DNA from: Salaquimonas sp.
GTDB lineage: Bacteria > Pseudomonadota > Alphaproteobacteria > Rhizobiales > Rhizobiaceae
Assembly: GCA_022340185.1 (NCBI GenBank)
Contig: JAJDOK010000007.1
Location: forward strand, 1 to 64,000
Direction: 5' to 3'
DNA: 64,000 nucleotides
Shown one piece after another: positions 10,537-21,495 of this stretch. Each line of letters starts with the position of its first letter. The stretch's first letter is position 1. Both the position numbers and the translations under genes were made by a program. A model generated the notes under the pieces. It ran no database searches and had not been told where the DNA came from. It was given only the letters and a program-made list of their open reading frames with translations.

Positions 10537-11557
10537 GTCTCCGGAAAAGGCCGTCATGCGCGTGCTGGGCGGTGAAACGCTCGAGACACCTCCGATTTGG
10601 CTGATGCGACAGGCAGGACGCTATCTGCCGGAATATCGGTCAATACGTGCCAAGGCGAAGAGCTTTCTCGATCTTTGCTACACACCGGAATTGGCTATTG
10701 AAGTGACCTTGCAGCCGATCCGGCGTTTCGGCTTCGACGCTGCGATCCTGTTTTCCGATATCCTGGTCATCCCCGATGCGCTGGGCCGGCAGGTCCGCTT
10801 CGAGGAAGGCAAGGGACCCTTGCTGGAGCCGATCGACAAGGAAGCGATCGATGCTCTCGAACTGGTCGATATCCGTGAAAGACTGAAACCGGTGCTTGAG
10901 ACGGTCGAAGGCGTGCGCGCTCAGTTGCCGAGGGAAACGACATTGCTCGGCTTCTGTGGTGCGCCTTGGACCGTGGCGACCTATATGGTGGCGGGCAAGG
11001 GGACTTCAGATCAGGCACCTGCGCGCCTGTTCGCCTATCGCGATCCGGAACGGTTCGAAAAACTGTTGAACCTGATTGCCGACATTTCGGCTGATTATCT
11101 GATTGCGCAGTTCCAGGCAGGTGCCGACGCGGTGCAGATCTTCGACAGCTGGGCGGGTGTGCTGGACGAGGATCAGTTCGAGCGCTGGTGTGTGAAGCTG
11201 GTGCGGCGGATTGTCGACAAGGTGCGTTCCGAAATAATCGGCGCGAAAATTATCGGTTTTCCGAAGGGCGCGGGCAGGCTCTACGAGGATTATCGCGAGA
11301 TGACCGGCGTAACAGCGGTGGGACTCGACTGGACGGTTCCACTGGCAACCGCGGCACTGATGCAGACGGAGGGTCCGATACAGGGCAATCTCGATCCACT
11401 GCGTGTAGTGGCGGGTGGCAAGGCGCTGGACGAAGGGATCGATCGGATCGTGGAAACGCTCGGCGGTGGACCGCTGATCTTCAATCTCGGCCATGGCATC
11501 ACCCCGGAAGCGCCGATTGCCCATGTCGATCGATTGCTGCGCCGGATCCGGGGCTGA
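10529..11557 (+). CDS. hemE: Uroporphyrinogen decarboxylase (GTG start after AAAGGAG)
   Basis: [32 protein letters not shown]. Confidence 0.96.
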   Translation: MDKSPEKAVMRVLGGETLETPPIWLMRQAGRYLPEYRSIRAKAKSFLDLCYTPELAIEVTLQPIRRFGFDAAILFSDILVIPDALGRQVRFEEGKGPLLEPIDKEAIDALELVDIRERLKPVLETVEGVRAQLPRETTLLGFCGAPWTVATYMVAGKGTSDQAPARLFAYRDPERFEKLLNLIADISADYLIAQFQAGADAVQIFDSWAGVLDEDQFERWCVKLVRRIVDKVRSEIIGAKIIGFPKGAGRLYEDYREMTGVTAVGLDWTVPLATAALMQTEGPIQGNLDPLRVVAGGKALDEGIDRIVETLGGGPLIFNLGHGITPEAPIAHVDRLLRRIRG

Positions 11558-11574
11558 ACAGGGAAACACTGGCA

Positions 11575-11997
11575 ATGTATGACTGGATCAAGGCGCTGCA
11601 TGTCATCGCGGTGATCGCCTGGATGGCAGGGCTGCTCTATCTGCCGCGGCTGATGGTCTATCATTCGGTGAGCGAAGTGGGCAGCGTGCAATCGGAAACC
11701 TTCAAGGTGATGGAGCGCCGGCTGCTGCGCGCCATCATGACGCCTGCCATGCTGGTTGCCTGGGCGGCCGGGCTCTACCTGATGTTCGCTGGCGGCTGGC
11801 TCGTCTCCGGCTGGCTGCACGCCAAACTGACGCTGGTTGTTCTCATGACGGCAATGCATGGCTTCAATGCGGTCTGGGTGAAGGAACTCGCCCGTGATCA
11901 GCGCAGGCGGCCGCAGCGCTTCTACCGCGTTGTAAACGAGATACCGACCGTGTTGATGATCGGAATCGTTATCCTGGTGGTGGTGAAACCATTCTGA
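11575..11997 (+). CDS. hemJ: Protoporphyrinogen oxidase HemJ
   Basis: [57 protein letters not shown]. Confidence 0.92.
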   Translation: MYDWIKALHVIAVIAWMAGLLYLPRLMVYHSVSEVGSVQSETFKVMERRLLRAIMTPAMLVAWAAGLYLMFAGGWLVSGWLHAKLTLVVLMTAMHGFNAVWVKELARDQRRRPQRFYRVVNEIPTVLMIGIVILVVVKPF

Positions 11998-12182
11998 ATG
12001 ACGACTATACGAAGGTTGAAGAAAGTTTTCTCTTGAGGGAATCGCCCAGCGCGACTATCTTTGCGTTTCCTTCCCCAATGCGATGCATTTCTCACGGCGG
12101 TGAATCGCCGTTCCTGCCCAATCACCGGGTACAAGGCACAGATTGCATCGTCCCTCCCCTACCAGCCAAACAGGCAGTCTTC

Positions 12183-13448
12183 ATGCAGCAAATGAAGCTA
12201 CAGGAACTCAAAGCAAAAACACCGACCGAACTCGTTTCCTTCGCCGAAGGGCTGGAGGTCGAAAACGCCAGCACCATGCGTAAGCAGGAGCTGATGTTCG
12301 CCATTTTGAAAAGCCTCGCCGAACAGGACATCGAAATCATCGGCGAGGGTGTCGTCGAGGTATTGCAGGACGGCTTCGGCTTCCTGCGTTCGGCAAGCGC
12401 GAATTACCTGCCGGGTCCAGACGATATCTATATTTCGCCGTCGCAGATCAGGCGTTTCTCGCTGAAGACCGGCGACACGGTCGAAGGACCGATCCGCAGC
12501 CCCAAGGAGGGCGAGCGCTATTTCGCCCTCCTCAAGGTGAACACGATCAATTTCGAGGATCCGGAGAAGATCCGCCACAAGGTCCATTTCGACAATCTGA
12601 CGCCGCTCTATCCCGAGGAGCGGTTCAAGATGGAGCTCGACAATCCGACGACCAAGGATCTGTCGGCGAGAGTCATCGATCTGGTGGCGCCGCTCGGCAA
12701 GGGCCAGCGCGCGCTGATCGTGGCGCCGCCCAGGACCGGCAAGACAGTGATCCTGCAGAACATCGCCCATTCGATCACCGGCAATCATCCCGAAAGCTAT
12801 CTGATCGTATTGCTGATCGACGAACGCCCCGAGGAAGTGACGGACATGCAGCGCTCGGTGAAGGGCGAGGTGGTGTCCTCGACGTTCGACGAGCCGGCGT
12901 CCCGGCATGTTGCGGTAGCAGAGATGGTGATCGAGAAGGCAAAGCGCCTGGTCGAACACGGCCGCGACGTGGTCATCCTGCTCGATTCGATCACGCGTCT
13001 CGGGCGTGCCTACAATACTGTGGTGCCGTCTTCCGGCAAGGTGCTGACCGGCGGTGTCGATGCCAATGCGCTGCAGCGGCCGAAGCGCTTCTTCGGCGCG
13101 GCGCGCAATATCGAGGAAGGCGGTTCGCTGACCATTGTTGCCACAGCGCTGATCGATACCGGCAGCCGCATGGACGAAGTGATCTTCGAGGAATTCAAGG
13201 GTACGGGCAACTCGGAAATCGTGCTGGATCGCAAGGTCGCCGACAAGCGTGTCTTCCCGGCGATTGACATCATGAAGTCGGGTACGCGCAAGGAGGACTT
13301 GCTGGTGCCAAAAGCGGACCTGCAGAAGATCTTCGTATTGCGGCGAATCCTGTCTTCCATGGGTACGACGGATGCGATCGAATTCCTGATCGACAAATTG
13401 AAGCAGACCAAGACCAATGCCGAGTTCTTCGACACGATGAATACCTAG
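12183..13448 (+). CDS. rho: Transcription termination factor Rho
   Basis: [57 protein letters not shown]. Confidence 0.97.
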   Translation: MQQMKLQELKAKTPTELVSFAEGLEVENASTMRKQELMFAILKSLAEQDIEIIGEGVVEVLQDGFGFLRSASANYLPGPDDIYISPSQIRRFSLKTGDTVEGPIRSPKEGERYFALLKVNTINFEDPEKIRHKVHFDNLTPLYPEERFKMELDNPTTKDLSARVIDLVAPLGKGQRALIVAPPRTGKTVILQNIAHSITGNHPESYLIVLLIDERPEEVTDMQRSVKGEVVSSTFDEPASRHVAVAEMVIEKAKRLVEHGRDVVILLDSITRLGRAYNTVVPSSGKVLTGGVDANALQRPKRFFGAARNIEEGGSLTIVATALIDTGSRMDEVIFEEFKGTGNSEIVLDRKVADKRVFPAIDIMKSGTRKEDLLVPKADLQKIFVLRRILSSMGTTDAIEFLIDKLKQTKTNAEFFDTMNT

Positions 13449-13470
13449 AGCCGGTCAGCTCTGGGCGAAT

Positions 13471-13486
13471 TGCTTCACGTGAATCA
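13471..13486. promoter_or_regulatory. parS: Degenerate parS-like site TGCTTCACGTGAATCA
   Basis: Two mismatches to TGTTTCACGTGAAACA; 10-bp core TTCACGTGAA intact. Confidence 0.5.
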
Positions 13487-13496
13487 TGGATAAAGA

Positions 13497-13522
13497 ACGG
13501 GCGAAAAAGCCCGTCTTTTTTG
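13497..13522 (+). terminator. Intrinsic terminator after rho
   Basis: ACGGGC-GAAAAA-GCCCGT followed by CTTTTTT. Confidence 0.85.
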
Positions 13523-13532
13523 CCTGCTTCGT

Positions 13533-15554
13533 TCAATGCGATTTCAGCGCCTGTCCGAAAGCTTCCAGGCTGGTCAGTGGGGCCGAACAGGCGGTGTCGG
13601 AACACAGAATGGCGACGGGCCGATTCGGTGGCGGAACAAGTTCCATACCAAAATGAGTGGCCGTTTGGTCGGGCAGAACGATTTGCCAGGTAAGCGCCGG
13701 CTCGGGTGAATGGCGGATGATGTCGAGCCAGGGTTTCGCCTGGGAATCGTTGTCCACAAAGATCTTGGCGTGGCGGCCGGTCAGCAAAGTGTATAGGGCA
13801 TTGGCGAAACCGGAATTGCCATAGGCGGAGTTACTGATTGCGGCATAGTGATTGGCTGCGAGCGCGTGGGCGGGGTCTAGAAGTTCGGTCTTGCCGGTAA
13901 TACGGGCGAGGCGGATAGCAGCTTCCAGGATCTGCGAGGCGCCGGAAGGATTGGCTTCGTCATGGTCGGCGCGTGGCCGCACGGTGATATCGCTGGCGGT
14001 GCTGCTCGTCAGGTAGTAGCCGCCCTTTCCGTCCGAATAGTCACGTTCGAGAATCGAAAGCCATTCGCTGGCTTGTTCGATGTAGTCTGCGATACCTGTA
14101 GCGGCATGGAGTGCGATTGCGGCATTCGCCATGCTACCGTAGTCGGTGGCAAGCGCCGGGCGGACATGTACGCCTTCTCGCCAGGAGTGCGATAGCTCAT
14201 GGTTTTCGCTCATCGATTCGCAAATGAAACGAAATGCGGCCCCGGCCAATTCGATCCAATCGCCACGTTTGAACACAAAACCGGCCTCGGCCAGTGCTCG
14301 GATCATGTAGCCGTTCCAGTCTGCGAGGATCTTATCGTCGAGACCGGGGCGGATCCGGAGTTGGCGTTTTTCCAGGAGCTGTGCCCTGTATCTTGAAAGA
14401 AGTTCTTCCTCGTCTTCCGTTGTTGGTACGTCGTTCAGGCGGTTCGGGATGTTGGCGCCTTCGAAATTGCCAGATGGCGAAATGTCGTAGACTCTGGCGA
14501 ACAGATCAGCATCAAGTCCGAGTGCTGCGTCGATTTCGTCCTTCGACCAGACATAGTAGCGGCCCTCCTCTCTTTCCGAGTCGGCGTCGAGGGAAGAGGC
14601 AAAAGCCCCGCCATCCATACGCATCTCGCGGACAAGCCAGACAATGGTTTCCTCGATTCGGGTTCGAAACAGTTCTTGTGGATCGAGTTGCCAGGCCTGA
14701 GTGAGCTGGCGAATAAAATGGGCGTTGTCGTAGAGCATCTTTTCAAAATGCGGTACGAGCCAGCGTTCATCGGTGGAATATCGTGCGATACCGCCGCCGA
14801 GGTGATCGTAGATACCGCCCTGGCTGATGTTCTTCATCGTAAGCAGGAAAGCTTGTGAAAAAGGACCGGAAGCATCGCCGCGCGCGGCGCGCGACCATAT
14901 TTCGGTCAGTGGCGCATTGGGGAATTTTGGCGCGCCGCGAATACCGCCGTGAACAGTGTCGGCGAGTTTGAGAAGTTTTTGGGCGAAATTGTCGATGAAG
15001 GCCTTGTCAGGATAGCCGGCTATGTCAGGCGGCAAACACAACGATTGCAGATGTTCGTGCAGTGTCGCGGCGTTGCGCTCGACATTGTCGCGGTCCTGGC
15101 GCAAGGCCTTTTCGATGGTGACGAGGACCTGATCGAAACCCGGTCGGCCGTAGCGGCTCGTTGGAGGAAAGTAGGTGCCGCCCCAGAAAGGCCGCCCATC
15201 AGGTGTCAAAAACATGGTGAGCGGCCAACCGCCCTGTTCTCCCATGGCATGCAGTGCGGCCATGTAGATCTGGTCGACGTCAGGCCGTTCCTCACGGTCG
15301 ACCTTGACGTTGACATAGAGCCGGTTCATCAACGCTGCGATTTCGGGGTTCTCGAAACTCTCATGTGCCATGACATGGCACCAGTGGCAAGCAGCGTATC
15401 CGATCGACAAAAGGATGGGTTTGTCCTGCTCTTTAGCCTCGTTCATTGCCGTTTCGCCCCAGGGTCGCCAGTGTACCGGATTGTCGGCATGCTGAAGCAG
15501 GTAGGGGCTGGATTGACCACTGAGAAGGTTACGTGGCGGATAGGGACTGGGCAT
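13533..15554 (-). CDS. YyaL/DUF255-family thioredoxin-domain protein
   Basis: NLLSGQSSPYLLQHADNPVHWRPWGETAMNEAKEQDKPILLSIGYAACHWCHVMAHESFE. Confidence 0.92.
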   Translation of the reverse strand: MPSPYPPRNLLSGQSSPYLLQHADNPVHWRPWGETAMNEAKEQDKPILLSIGYAACHWCHVMAHESFENPEIAALMNRLYVNVKVDREERPDVDQIYMAALHAMGEQGGWPLTMFLTPDGRPFWGGTYFPPTSRYGRPGFDQVLVTIEKALRQDRDNVERNAATLHEHLQSLCLPPDIAGYPDKAFIDNFAQKLLKLADTVHGGIRGAPKFPNAPLTEIWSRAARGDASGPFSQAFLLTMKNISQGGIYDHLGGGIARYSTDERWLVPHFEKMLYDNAHFIRQLTQAWQLDPQELFRTRIEETIVWLVREMRMDGGAFASSLDADSEREEGRYYVWSKDEIDAALGLDADLFARVYDISPSGNFEGANIPNRLNDVPTTEDEEELLSRYRAQLLEKRQLRIRPGLDDKILADWNGYMIRALAEAGFVFKRGDWIELAGAAFRFICESMSENHELSHSWREGVHVRPALATDYGSMANAAIALHAATGIADYIEQASEWLSILERDYSDGKGGYYLTSSTASDITVRPRADHDEANPSGASQILEAAIRLARITGKTELLDPAHALAANHYAAISNSAYGNSGFANALYTLLTGRHAKIFVDNDSQAKPWLDIIRHSPEPALTWQIVLPDQTATHFGMELVPPPNRPVAILCSDTACSAPLTSLEAFGQALKSH

Positions 15555-15638
15555 CGTTAATCTTTCGATTCGGGTACGTTTCGAATCCTAATACCAAGGG
15601 TGTAGCGCTCGGGCGCGGATTACAAGACAAGGATAGCC

Positions 15639-16943
15639 ATGGATACGATATTTGCCTTGTCGAGTGGCAAACCGCCTGGCGGCGTTGCCGTTATACGCGT
15701 TTCTGGCCCAAAAAGCCGATTCGTACTCGAAACGATCTGTGGGGGCGTTCCCTCGGCGCGGCATGCAACGCTGCGGAAAATGCACTTTCCCGAGAGAAAA
15801 GAAGATGTGATCGACGAGGGACTTTGCCTGTGGTTTCCGGGCCCACAGAGCTTCACCGGTGAAGATTGCGCTGAATTGCAGCTGCATGGCGGACCGGCAG
15901 TGGTCAGGGCGATGTTGGGGGCGCTGTCCGATCTTGATGGATTGCGATTGGCGGAGCCGGGTGAATTCTCCAGACGCGCCTTCGAGAACGGCAGGCACGA
16001 TCTAACCGAAATCGAGGGCCTGTCCGATCTTATCGCTGCGGAAACCGAGATGCAGCGCAAGCAGGCGGTCGCTCAGGCGGGCGGTGCATTTCGTGACAAA
16101 CTGGAGGAATGGCGGGAACGTATCGTGCGGATGCGGGCTCTGGTCGAGACGGAATTCGATTTTTCCGAAGAGGAGGATATTCCAGGTGGCGTTGAGGCAG
16201 GCGTGTGGGACGAAGCAGGGACGCTTGCCGGTGAGATGAGGCGGAAGCTTGAGGATGGAAGGCGTGGCGAGATCATTCGCGAAGGTTATCAGATCGTGTT
16301 GCTCGGGCCGCCCAATGCCGGCAAATCCAGCCTGCTCAATGCGCTGGCGAAGAGGGATGTGGCCATCGTGACAGAGGAAGCCGGAACCACCCGCGATCTG
16401 ATCGAGGTGCATCTCGATCTGGATGGTTATGCGGTAACAGTTATTGACACGGCAGGAATGCGTGAAACTCAAGCGCCGGTTGAAAAGGAAGGTATCAGAA
16501 GGGCGCGGTTAAGGGCCGATAAAGCGGATCTCGTCATTTGGCTGTGGCCTGTGGAAGATGCGGTTTTGCCATCCGAGGCCAGGAATATTGGCGATGAAAT
16601 TATGGTCGTGCGCTCCAAGGACGATGGAGGAAAGTTTGGTTCGGGCGGCATATCGGTTAAAAGACCGGATGGACTATCGGGTCTGATAGGTGAACTGAAA
16701 GATCGATTAGGCAGTTATGTCGGGGGCATCGAGGCCATGATTGTTAGCCGCGCAAGACACAGGGAGCAGCTCACACGGTGCGCAGAACGACTGGAGAAGG
16801 CTTCAGCGGAAACGGAATTGGCGACTGAATTGCGCACCGAGCTTTTACGTGATGCTGGTGATGCCATTGGCAAGATCACGGGCCGGATTGAAACGGAACA
16901 TCTGCTGGATCATATCTTCAAGGAATTTTGTATCGGCAAGTGA
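15639..16943 (+). CDS. mnmE: tRNA uridine-5-carboxymethylaminomethyl modification GTPase MnmE
   Basis: MDTIFALSSGKPPGGVAVIRVSGP; GPPNAGKSSLLNAL; C-terminal CIGK. Confidence 0.96.
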   Translation: MDTIFALSSGKPPGGVAVIRVSGPKSRFVLETICGGVPSARHATLRKMHFPERKEDVIDEGLCLWFPGPQSFTGEDCAELQLHGGPAVVRAMLGALSDLDGLRLAEPGEFSRRAFENGRHDLTEIEGLSDLIAAETEMQRKQAVAQAGGAFRDKLEEWRERIVRMRALVETEFDFSEEEDIPGGVEAGVWDEAGTLAGEMRRKLEDGRRGEIIREGYQIVLLGPPNAGKSSLLNALAKRDVAIVTEEAGTTRDLIEVHLDLDGYAVTVIDTAGMRETQAPVEKEGIRRARLRADKADLVIWLWPVEDAVLPSEARNIGDEIMVVRSKDDGGKFGSGGISVKRPDGLSGLIGELKDRLGSYVGGIEAMIVSRARHREQLTRCAERLEKASAETELATELRTELLRDAGDAIGKITGRIETEHLLDHIFKEFCIGK

Positions 16944-16956
16944 TTCACGTGAAACA
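16941..16956. promoter_or_regulatory. parS: parS-like site TGATTCACGTGAAACA
   Basis: One mismatch to the palindromic parS consensus. Confidence 0.75.
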
Positions 16957-16987
16957 AATGAAGCGATCACTGCAGGAGAAACGACCC

Positions 16988-17003
16988 TGTTTCACGTGAA
17001 ACA
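16988..17003. promoter_or_regulatory. parS: Perfect parS TGTTTCACGTGAAACA
   Basis: Exact 16-bp palindrome between mnmE and mnmG. Confidence 0.92.
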
Positions 17004-17101
17004 TCGCAGGCGCGCATTTCATGGATGGCCACATGGTTGGCCCGCTCTTGATCTCTCAAGGTGGAAGGCACTAAGGCCGTTGCGATGAACGAGCGAGAGC
17101 C

Positions 17102-18976
17102 ATGCCGCAATTGAAGAATCGATACGACGTCGTCGTCATTGGAGGCGGACATGCCGGCTGCGAAGCAGCGGCTGCTTCTGCGCGCATGGGTGCGGCTACG
17201 GCGCTGGTGACGCATCGCTTCGACACAATCGGCATTATGTCATGCAATCCGGCGATCGGCGGCCTCGGCAAGGGCCATCTGGTACGTGAGGTTGATGCGC
17301 TGGACGGGCTGATGGGGCGCGTGGCAGATCAGGCGGGCATCCAATTCCGGCTGCTCAATCGGCGCAAGGGACCCGCTGTGCGTGGAATCAGGGCGCAGGC
17401 CGATCGTAAACTCTACCGCGAGGCTATGCAGGCCGAGGTAAGGGGTATCGCGAACCTGGAGGTCATTGAGGGCGGGGCCGAGGATCTGGTCATCGTGGAT
17501 GACAGGGTGACCGGTGTCGTGCTGGCCGATGGAGGCATTCTGGACGCGGCTGCTGTAGTGTTGACCACAGGCACATTTCTGCGCGGGCTTATCCATATCG
17601 GCGAGAGGAAAATTCCGGCGGGGCGCATGGGTGAGGCGCCGGCAACGGGCCTGTCGGCCACACTTGAGAGATCTGGCTTTCATCTCGGGAGACTGAAGAC
17701 CGGCACGCCGCCGCGGCTCGACGGCAGAACCATCGACTGGGCCTCGCTTGCCATGCAGAAGGGCGATGACGATCCGGTACCGTTCTCGACAATGACCGAT
17801 TCGCTTCTGAACCGAATGGTGGAATGCGGCATAACACGCACTACGACGGCCACGCATCGCATCATCGAGGAGAATATCGGTCGTTCGGCGATGTATTCCG
17901 GACAGATTGCCGGAACCGGTCCGCGCTATTGTCCTTCCATCGAGGACAAGATCGTACGCTTCGGCGAGCGTGACGGGCATCAGGTCTTCCTGGAACCCGA
18001 AGGGCTCGACGACGATACGGTCTATCCGAACGGTATATCGACTTCCCTGCCGGAGGATGTCCAGCAAGCCTATGTGCGCACCATTCCCGGGCTCGAACAG
18101 GTCACCATATTGCAGCCGGGTTACGCCATAGAATACGACCATGTCGATCCGCGCGAGCTGAGGCCGTCACTGGAAACGCGCCGTATCGAAGGTTTCTTCA
18201 TGGCAGGGCAGATCAACGGCACGACAGGCTATGAGGAAGCAGCGGCGCAGGGCCTGGTCTCGGGCATCAATGCCGCGCGCAAGGCTGGCGACGGGGAGCC
18301 GGTCCATTTCAGCCGGACATCAAGCTATATCGGCGTGATGATCGATGATCTCACGACACGCGGGGTGAGCGAACCCTACCGGATGTTCACTTCGCGTGCG
18401 GAATACCGGCTGACGCTACGCTCCGACAATGCCGACCAACGGCTGACGCCTCTTGGTGTCGAGATCGGCTGCGTTGGTGGTGAACGCAAAGAGGCATTTG
18501 ACGCCAAACTCGATCGACTCGGCAGTGCACGCGATATGCTGTCCACGCTGAGCCTGACGCCGGATGAAGCAGCACGCCACGGTCTGAAACTCAACCGCGA
18601 TGGTGTGCGCCGGTCGGGATGGGATCTGCTCGCCTATCCGGACATCGATTTCGCCAGGCTGGCGGCGATCTGGCCCGAGCTTGGCGATATCGACCGCAAG
18701 ACCGCCGAGCAGGCCGAGATTGAGGCGGGCTATGGCGTCTATCTCCATCGGCAGGAAGCCGATATCGCTGCGGTACGGCGTGACGAACAGTTGGCGATCC
18801 CGGCCGAATTCGATTATCGCGGCCTTTCGGGCCTTTCCAATGAGCTCGTCCAGAAACTGGAAGCGGTGCGGCCGATCAGCATCGGGCAGGCTGGGCGGAT
18901 CGAAGGCATGACGCCGGCAGCATTGACGCTGGTGCTTGCCCATGTTCACCGGCTGCGTCAGGCCAGGGCCGGATGA
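17102..18976 (+). CDS. mnmG: tRNA uridine-5-carboxymethylaminomethyl modification enzyme MnmG
   Basis: [50 protein letters not shown]. Confidence 0.97.
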   Translation: MPQLKNRYDVVVIGGGHAGCEAAAASARMGAATALVTHRFDTIGIMSCNPAIGGLGKGHLVREVDALDGLMGRVADQAGIQFRLLNRRKGPAVRGIRAQADRKLYREAMQAEVRGIANLEVIEGGAEDLVIVDDRVTGVVLADGGILDAAAVVLTTGTFLRGLIHIGERKIPAGRMGEAPATGLSATLERSGFHLGRLKTGTPPRLDGRTIDWASLAMQKGDDDPVPFSTMTDSLLNRMVECGITRTTTATHRIIEENIGRSAMYSGQIAGTGPRYCPSIEDKIVRFGERDGHQVFLEPEGLDDDTVYPNGISTSLPEDVQQAYVRTIPGLEQVTILQPGYAIEYDHVDPRELRPSLETRRIEGFFMAGQINGTTGYEEAAAQGLVSGINAARKAGDGEPVHFSRTSSYIGVMIDDLTTRGVSEPYRMFTSRAEYRLTLRSDNADQRLTPLGVEIGCVGGERKEAFDAKLDRLGSARDMLSTLSLTPDEAARHGLKLNRDGVRRSGWDLLAYPDIDFARLAAIWPELGDIDRKTAEQAEIEAGYGVYLHRQEADIAAVRRDEQLAIPAEFDYRGLSGLSNELVQKLEAVRPISIGQAGRIEGMTPAALTLVLAHVHRLRQARAG

Positions 18977-19650
18977 GCGGCAAAACAAATGGACAAGCGA
19001 AAGCGCTTGTCGATCGCATCTACCCTGTTTCACGTGAAACATTTGCAGCACTCGAAACCTATCTCGCCTTACTGCGTACCTGGCAGGCCAAGACCAATCT
19101 GGTGGCACCCGGCACGCTGGAAGATTTCTGGACACGCCATGTCTGCGACAGTCTCCAGGCTTTGGCGATGTTTCCGCAGACAGGCTTCTGGATGGATCTC
19201 GGCAGCGGTGCCGGCTTCCCAGGCATGGTCATCGCGATCGCCAATATTGGCCAGCCGGAACGGCGCCATGTGCTGGTCGAAAGCAATCACAAGAAATGCG
19301 CGTTCCTGCGCGCGGTGGCGCGCGAAACCGAAGCGTGTGTTGCCGTCGAAAGCGGCCGAATCGAGTCGGTTGCGAAACGATATGTCGATTCTGGCGATCT
19401 TCCGGAGATCGTAACGGCAAGGGCACTGACACCCCTGCCGCAGCTCATCGGATTGGCGGAACCGTTGCTCAATGCGGGTTCTGTCGGCCTGTTCCACAAA
19501 GGACGGGATTATGCCAGGGAAGTGGAAGATTGCCGTGGTTTGTGGGAATCCGATCTGGTAATACATGAAAGCCGGATCGAAGCAGGATCCGTGCTTCTGG
19601 AGTTACGCAATCCCGTGCGCGGCCAGGTCAGGAAACACGAGGAATCCTGA
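18973..19650 (+). CDS. rsmG: 16S rRNA (guanine-N7) methyltransferase RsmG
   Basis: [56 protein letters not shown]. Confidence 0.96.
   Translation: MSGKTNGQAKALVDRIYPVSRETFAALETYLALLRTWQAKTNLVAPGTLEDFWTRHVCDSLQALAMFPQTGFWMDLGSGAGFPGMVIAIANIGQPERRHVLVESNHKKCAFLRAVARETEACVAVESGRIESVAKRYVDSGDLPEIVTARALTPLPQLIGLAEPLLNAGSVGLFHKGRDYAREVEDCRGLWESDLVIHESRIEAGSVLLELRNPVRGQVRKHEES
19026..19041. promoter_or_regulatory. parS: Perfect parS inside the rsmG coding sequence
   Basis: TGTTTCACGTGAAACA encoding part of PVSRETF. Confidence 0.9.
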
Positions 19651-19694
19651 ACCGCCAGCGGACCGGCCGGGGACTCGAACGGACCATCGCGGCC

Positions 19695-20498
19695 ATGGCC
19701 AGTAATACGACATCGAGAGTGATCACCGTCGCCAACCAGAAGGGCGGCGTCGGCAAGACGACGACGACGATCAATCTGGCGACGGCATTGGCGGCGGTCG
19801 ACCGCACCGTGCTAATCATCGATCTCGATCCGCAAGGCAATGCCTCGACCGGCCTCGGCATCGACAAGAACAGGCGCAGGGTTTCCAGCTACGACCTGCT
19901 CACCGATCAGGCGTTGCTGAAAGAAGCCGTGATGCCGACGGCCGTGCCGAGACTCTATGTGGTGCCGTCTACGCTCGATCTGCTCGGCGCAGAGATGGAA
20001 ATCGCCGCAGAGCCCGAACGGGCCTTCAAGATTCGCAAGGCGATCGAGGAATATGTCCCTTCACCGATGCGGTTCGACTACATCCTGATCGACTGCCCGC
20101 CGTCGCTCAACCTGCTGACGATCAACGCCATGGCAGCGGCGCATTCGCTGCTGGTACCGCTGCAATGCGAGTTCTTCGCGCTGGAGGGCTTGAGCCAGCT
20201 TTTGCAGACCTTCGAGGAAGTGCGCAGCACGATCAATCCCGACCTCGAACTGCACGGCATCGTGCTGACCATGTTCGACAGCCGCAACAATCTGGCTTCG
20301 CAGGTGGTCGAGGACGTTCGCGCCTTCATGGGCGACAAGGTTTACGAGACGATCATCCCACGCAATGTCCGCATTTCCGAGGCACCGTCCTACGGCAAGC
20401 CGGCGATCCTGTACGATTTGAAATGTGCCGGAAGCCAGGCCTATCTGAGGCTTGCCTCCGAGGTGATCAAGCGCGAAAGGAAGCTTGCTGCAGCCTGA
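19695..20498 (+). CDS. parA: Chromosome partitioning ATPase ParA
   Basis: VITVANQKGGVGKTTTTINLATALAAVDRTVLIIDLDPQGNASTGLG. Confidence 0.97.
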   Translation: MASNTTSRVITVANQKGGVGKTTTTINLATALAAVDRTVLIIDLDPQGNASTGLGIDKNRRRVSSYDLLTDQALLKEAVMPTAVPRLYVVPSTLDLLGAEMEIAAEPERAFKIRKAIEEYVPSPMRFDYILIDCPPSLNLLTINAMAAAHSLLVPLQCEFFALEGLSQLLQTFEEVRSTINPDLELHGIVLTMFDSRNNLASQVVEDVRAFMGDKVYETIIPRNVRISEAPSYGKPAILYDLKCAGSQAYLRLASEVIKRERKLAAA

Positions 20499-20565
20499 TC
20501 GATTCAGATGCGTAACGAATCGTTGCCGTAATTTGGACGGGATGAAATAGCGGAGCGCCACCACG

Positions 20566-21471
20566 ATGGCAGAAGACAATTCAAGAAAAAGACTGGGCCG
20601 GGGCCTGGCCGCGCTGATCGGCGATCTCGATGTGCCCGCAACGGCGACGCGCGCCGGCCAAGAGACAAGAGCCGACCGCAAGGTGCCGATCGAGTTGATC
20701 CGGGCCAATCCCGCCAATCCAAGGCGGTTCTTCAACGAGGAAGAGCTTGGCGATCTGTCGCGCTCGATCGCCGAACACGGCATCGTCCAGCCGATCCTGG
20801 TGCGGCCGATACGCGAAGATGCGGATCTCGGCGGTGCGCGCTACGAGATCATCGCCGGCGAACGGCGCTGGCGCGCGGCGCAGAAGGCTGGCCTGCACGA
20901 TGTCCCGGTACTGATCCGTGATGTCGAGGATCGCCAGGCGCTCGAACTGGCCATTATCGAAAACGTCCAGCGGACCGACCTCAACGCCATCGAAGAGGCG
21001 CAGGGCTATCAGCAACTGATCGATGAATACGACTACAGCCAGGCCGATCTCGGCCAGGTGATCGGCAAGAGCCGCAGCCATGTCGCCAATACGCTCAGGC
21101 TGATGAAATTGCCGGAAGCGGTGAAGCGCATGGTTGCGGACGGCGGACTCTCGGCCGGTCATGCAAGAGCGCTGATCACCGTGGACAATCCGCAGAAGCT
21201 GGCCGACAGAATCGTGCGCGACGGACTTTCGGTTCGTCAGACCGAGGCGCTTGCGCAGGCGGTCTCCGACGCCCCAAAGGGCGGTTCGGCAAAGAAGGAA
21301 GTGGCGCAAAAGAGTGCCGACACGCTGGCACTGGAAAACCGGCTTGGCGACCTGCTTGGCCTGAAGGTCGATATTCACGCCAAGGACAATGGATCGGGCG
21401 AACTCAAGATCCGCTACCGCACGGTCGAGCAACTCGACGAAGTGTGCCGCCGTCTCGAAAACGGTTCTTAG
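20566..21471 (+). CDS. parB: Chromosome partitioning protein ParB
   Basis: RKRLGRGLAALIGD; YEIIAGERRWRAAQKAGL; NVQRTDLNAIEEAQGYQQL. Confidence 0.97.
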   Translation: MAEDNSRKRLGRGLAALIGDLDVPATATRAGQETRADRKVPIELIRANPANPRRFFNEEELGDLSRSIAEHGIVQPILVRPIREDADLGGARYEIIAGERRWRAAQKAGLHDVPVLIRDVEDRQALELAIIENVQRTDLNAIEEAQGYQQLIDEYDYSQADLGQVIGKSRSHVANTLRLMKLPEAVKRMVADGGLSAGHARALITVDNPQKLADRIVRDGLSVRQTEALAQAVSDAPKGGSAKKEVAQKSADTLALENRLGDLLGLKVDIHAKDNGSGELKIRYRTVEQLDEVCRRLENGS

Positions 21472-21495
21472 CCGAAGTCCTGAAAAGAAATCGAA

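Larger units (their letters stand above)
10230..10540. other. oriC: Candidate chromosomal replication origin (ppsR–hemE intergenic)
   Basis: AT-rich ~300 bp adjacent to hemE, perfect TTAA-N7-TTAA CtrA-type site, DnaA-box-like TGTGGACAA at the hemE start; parAB and parS lie within 10 kb. Confidence 0.6.
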
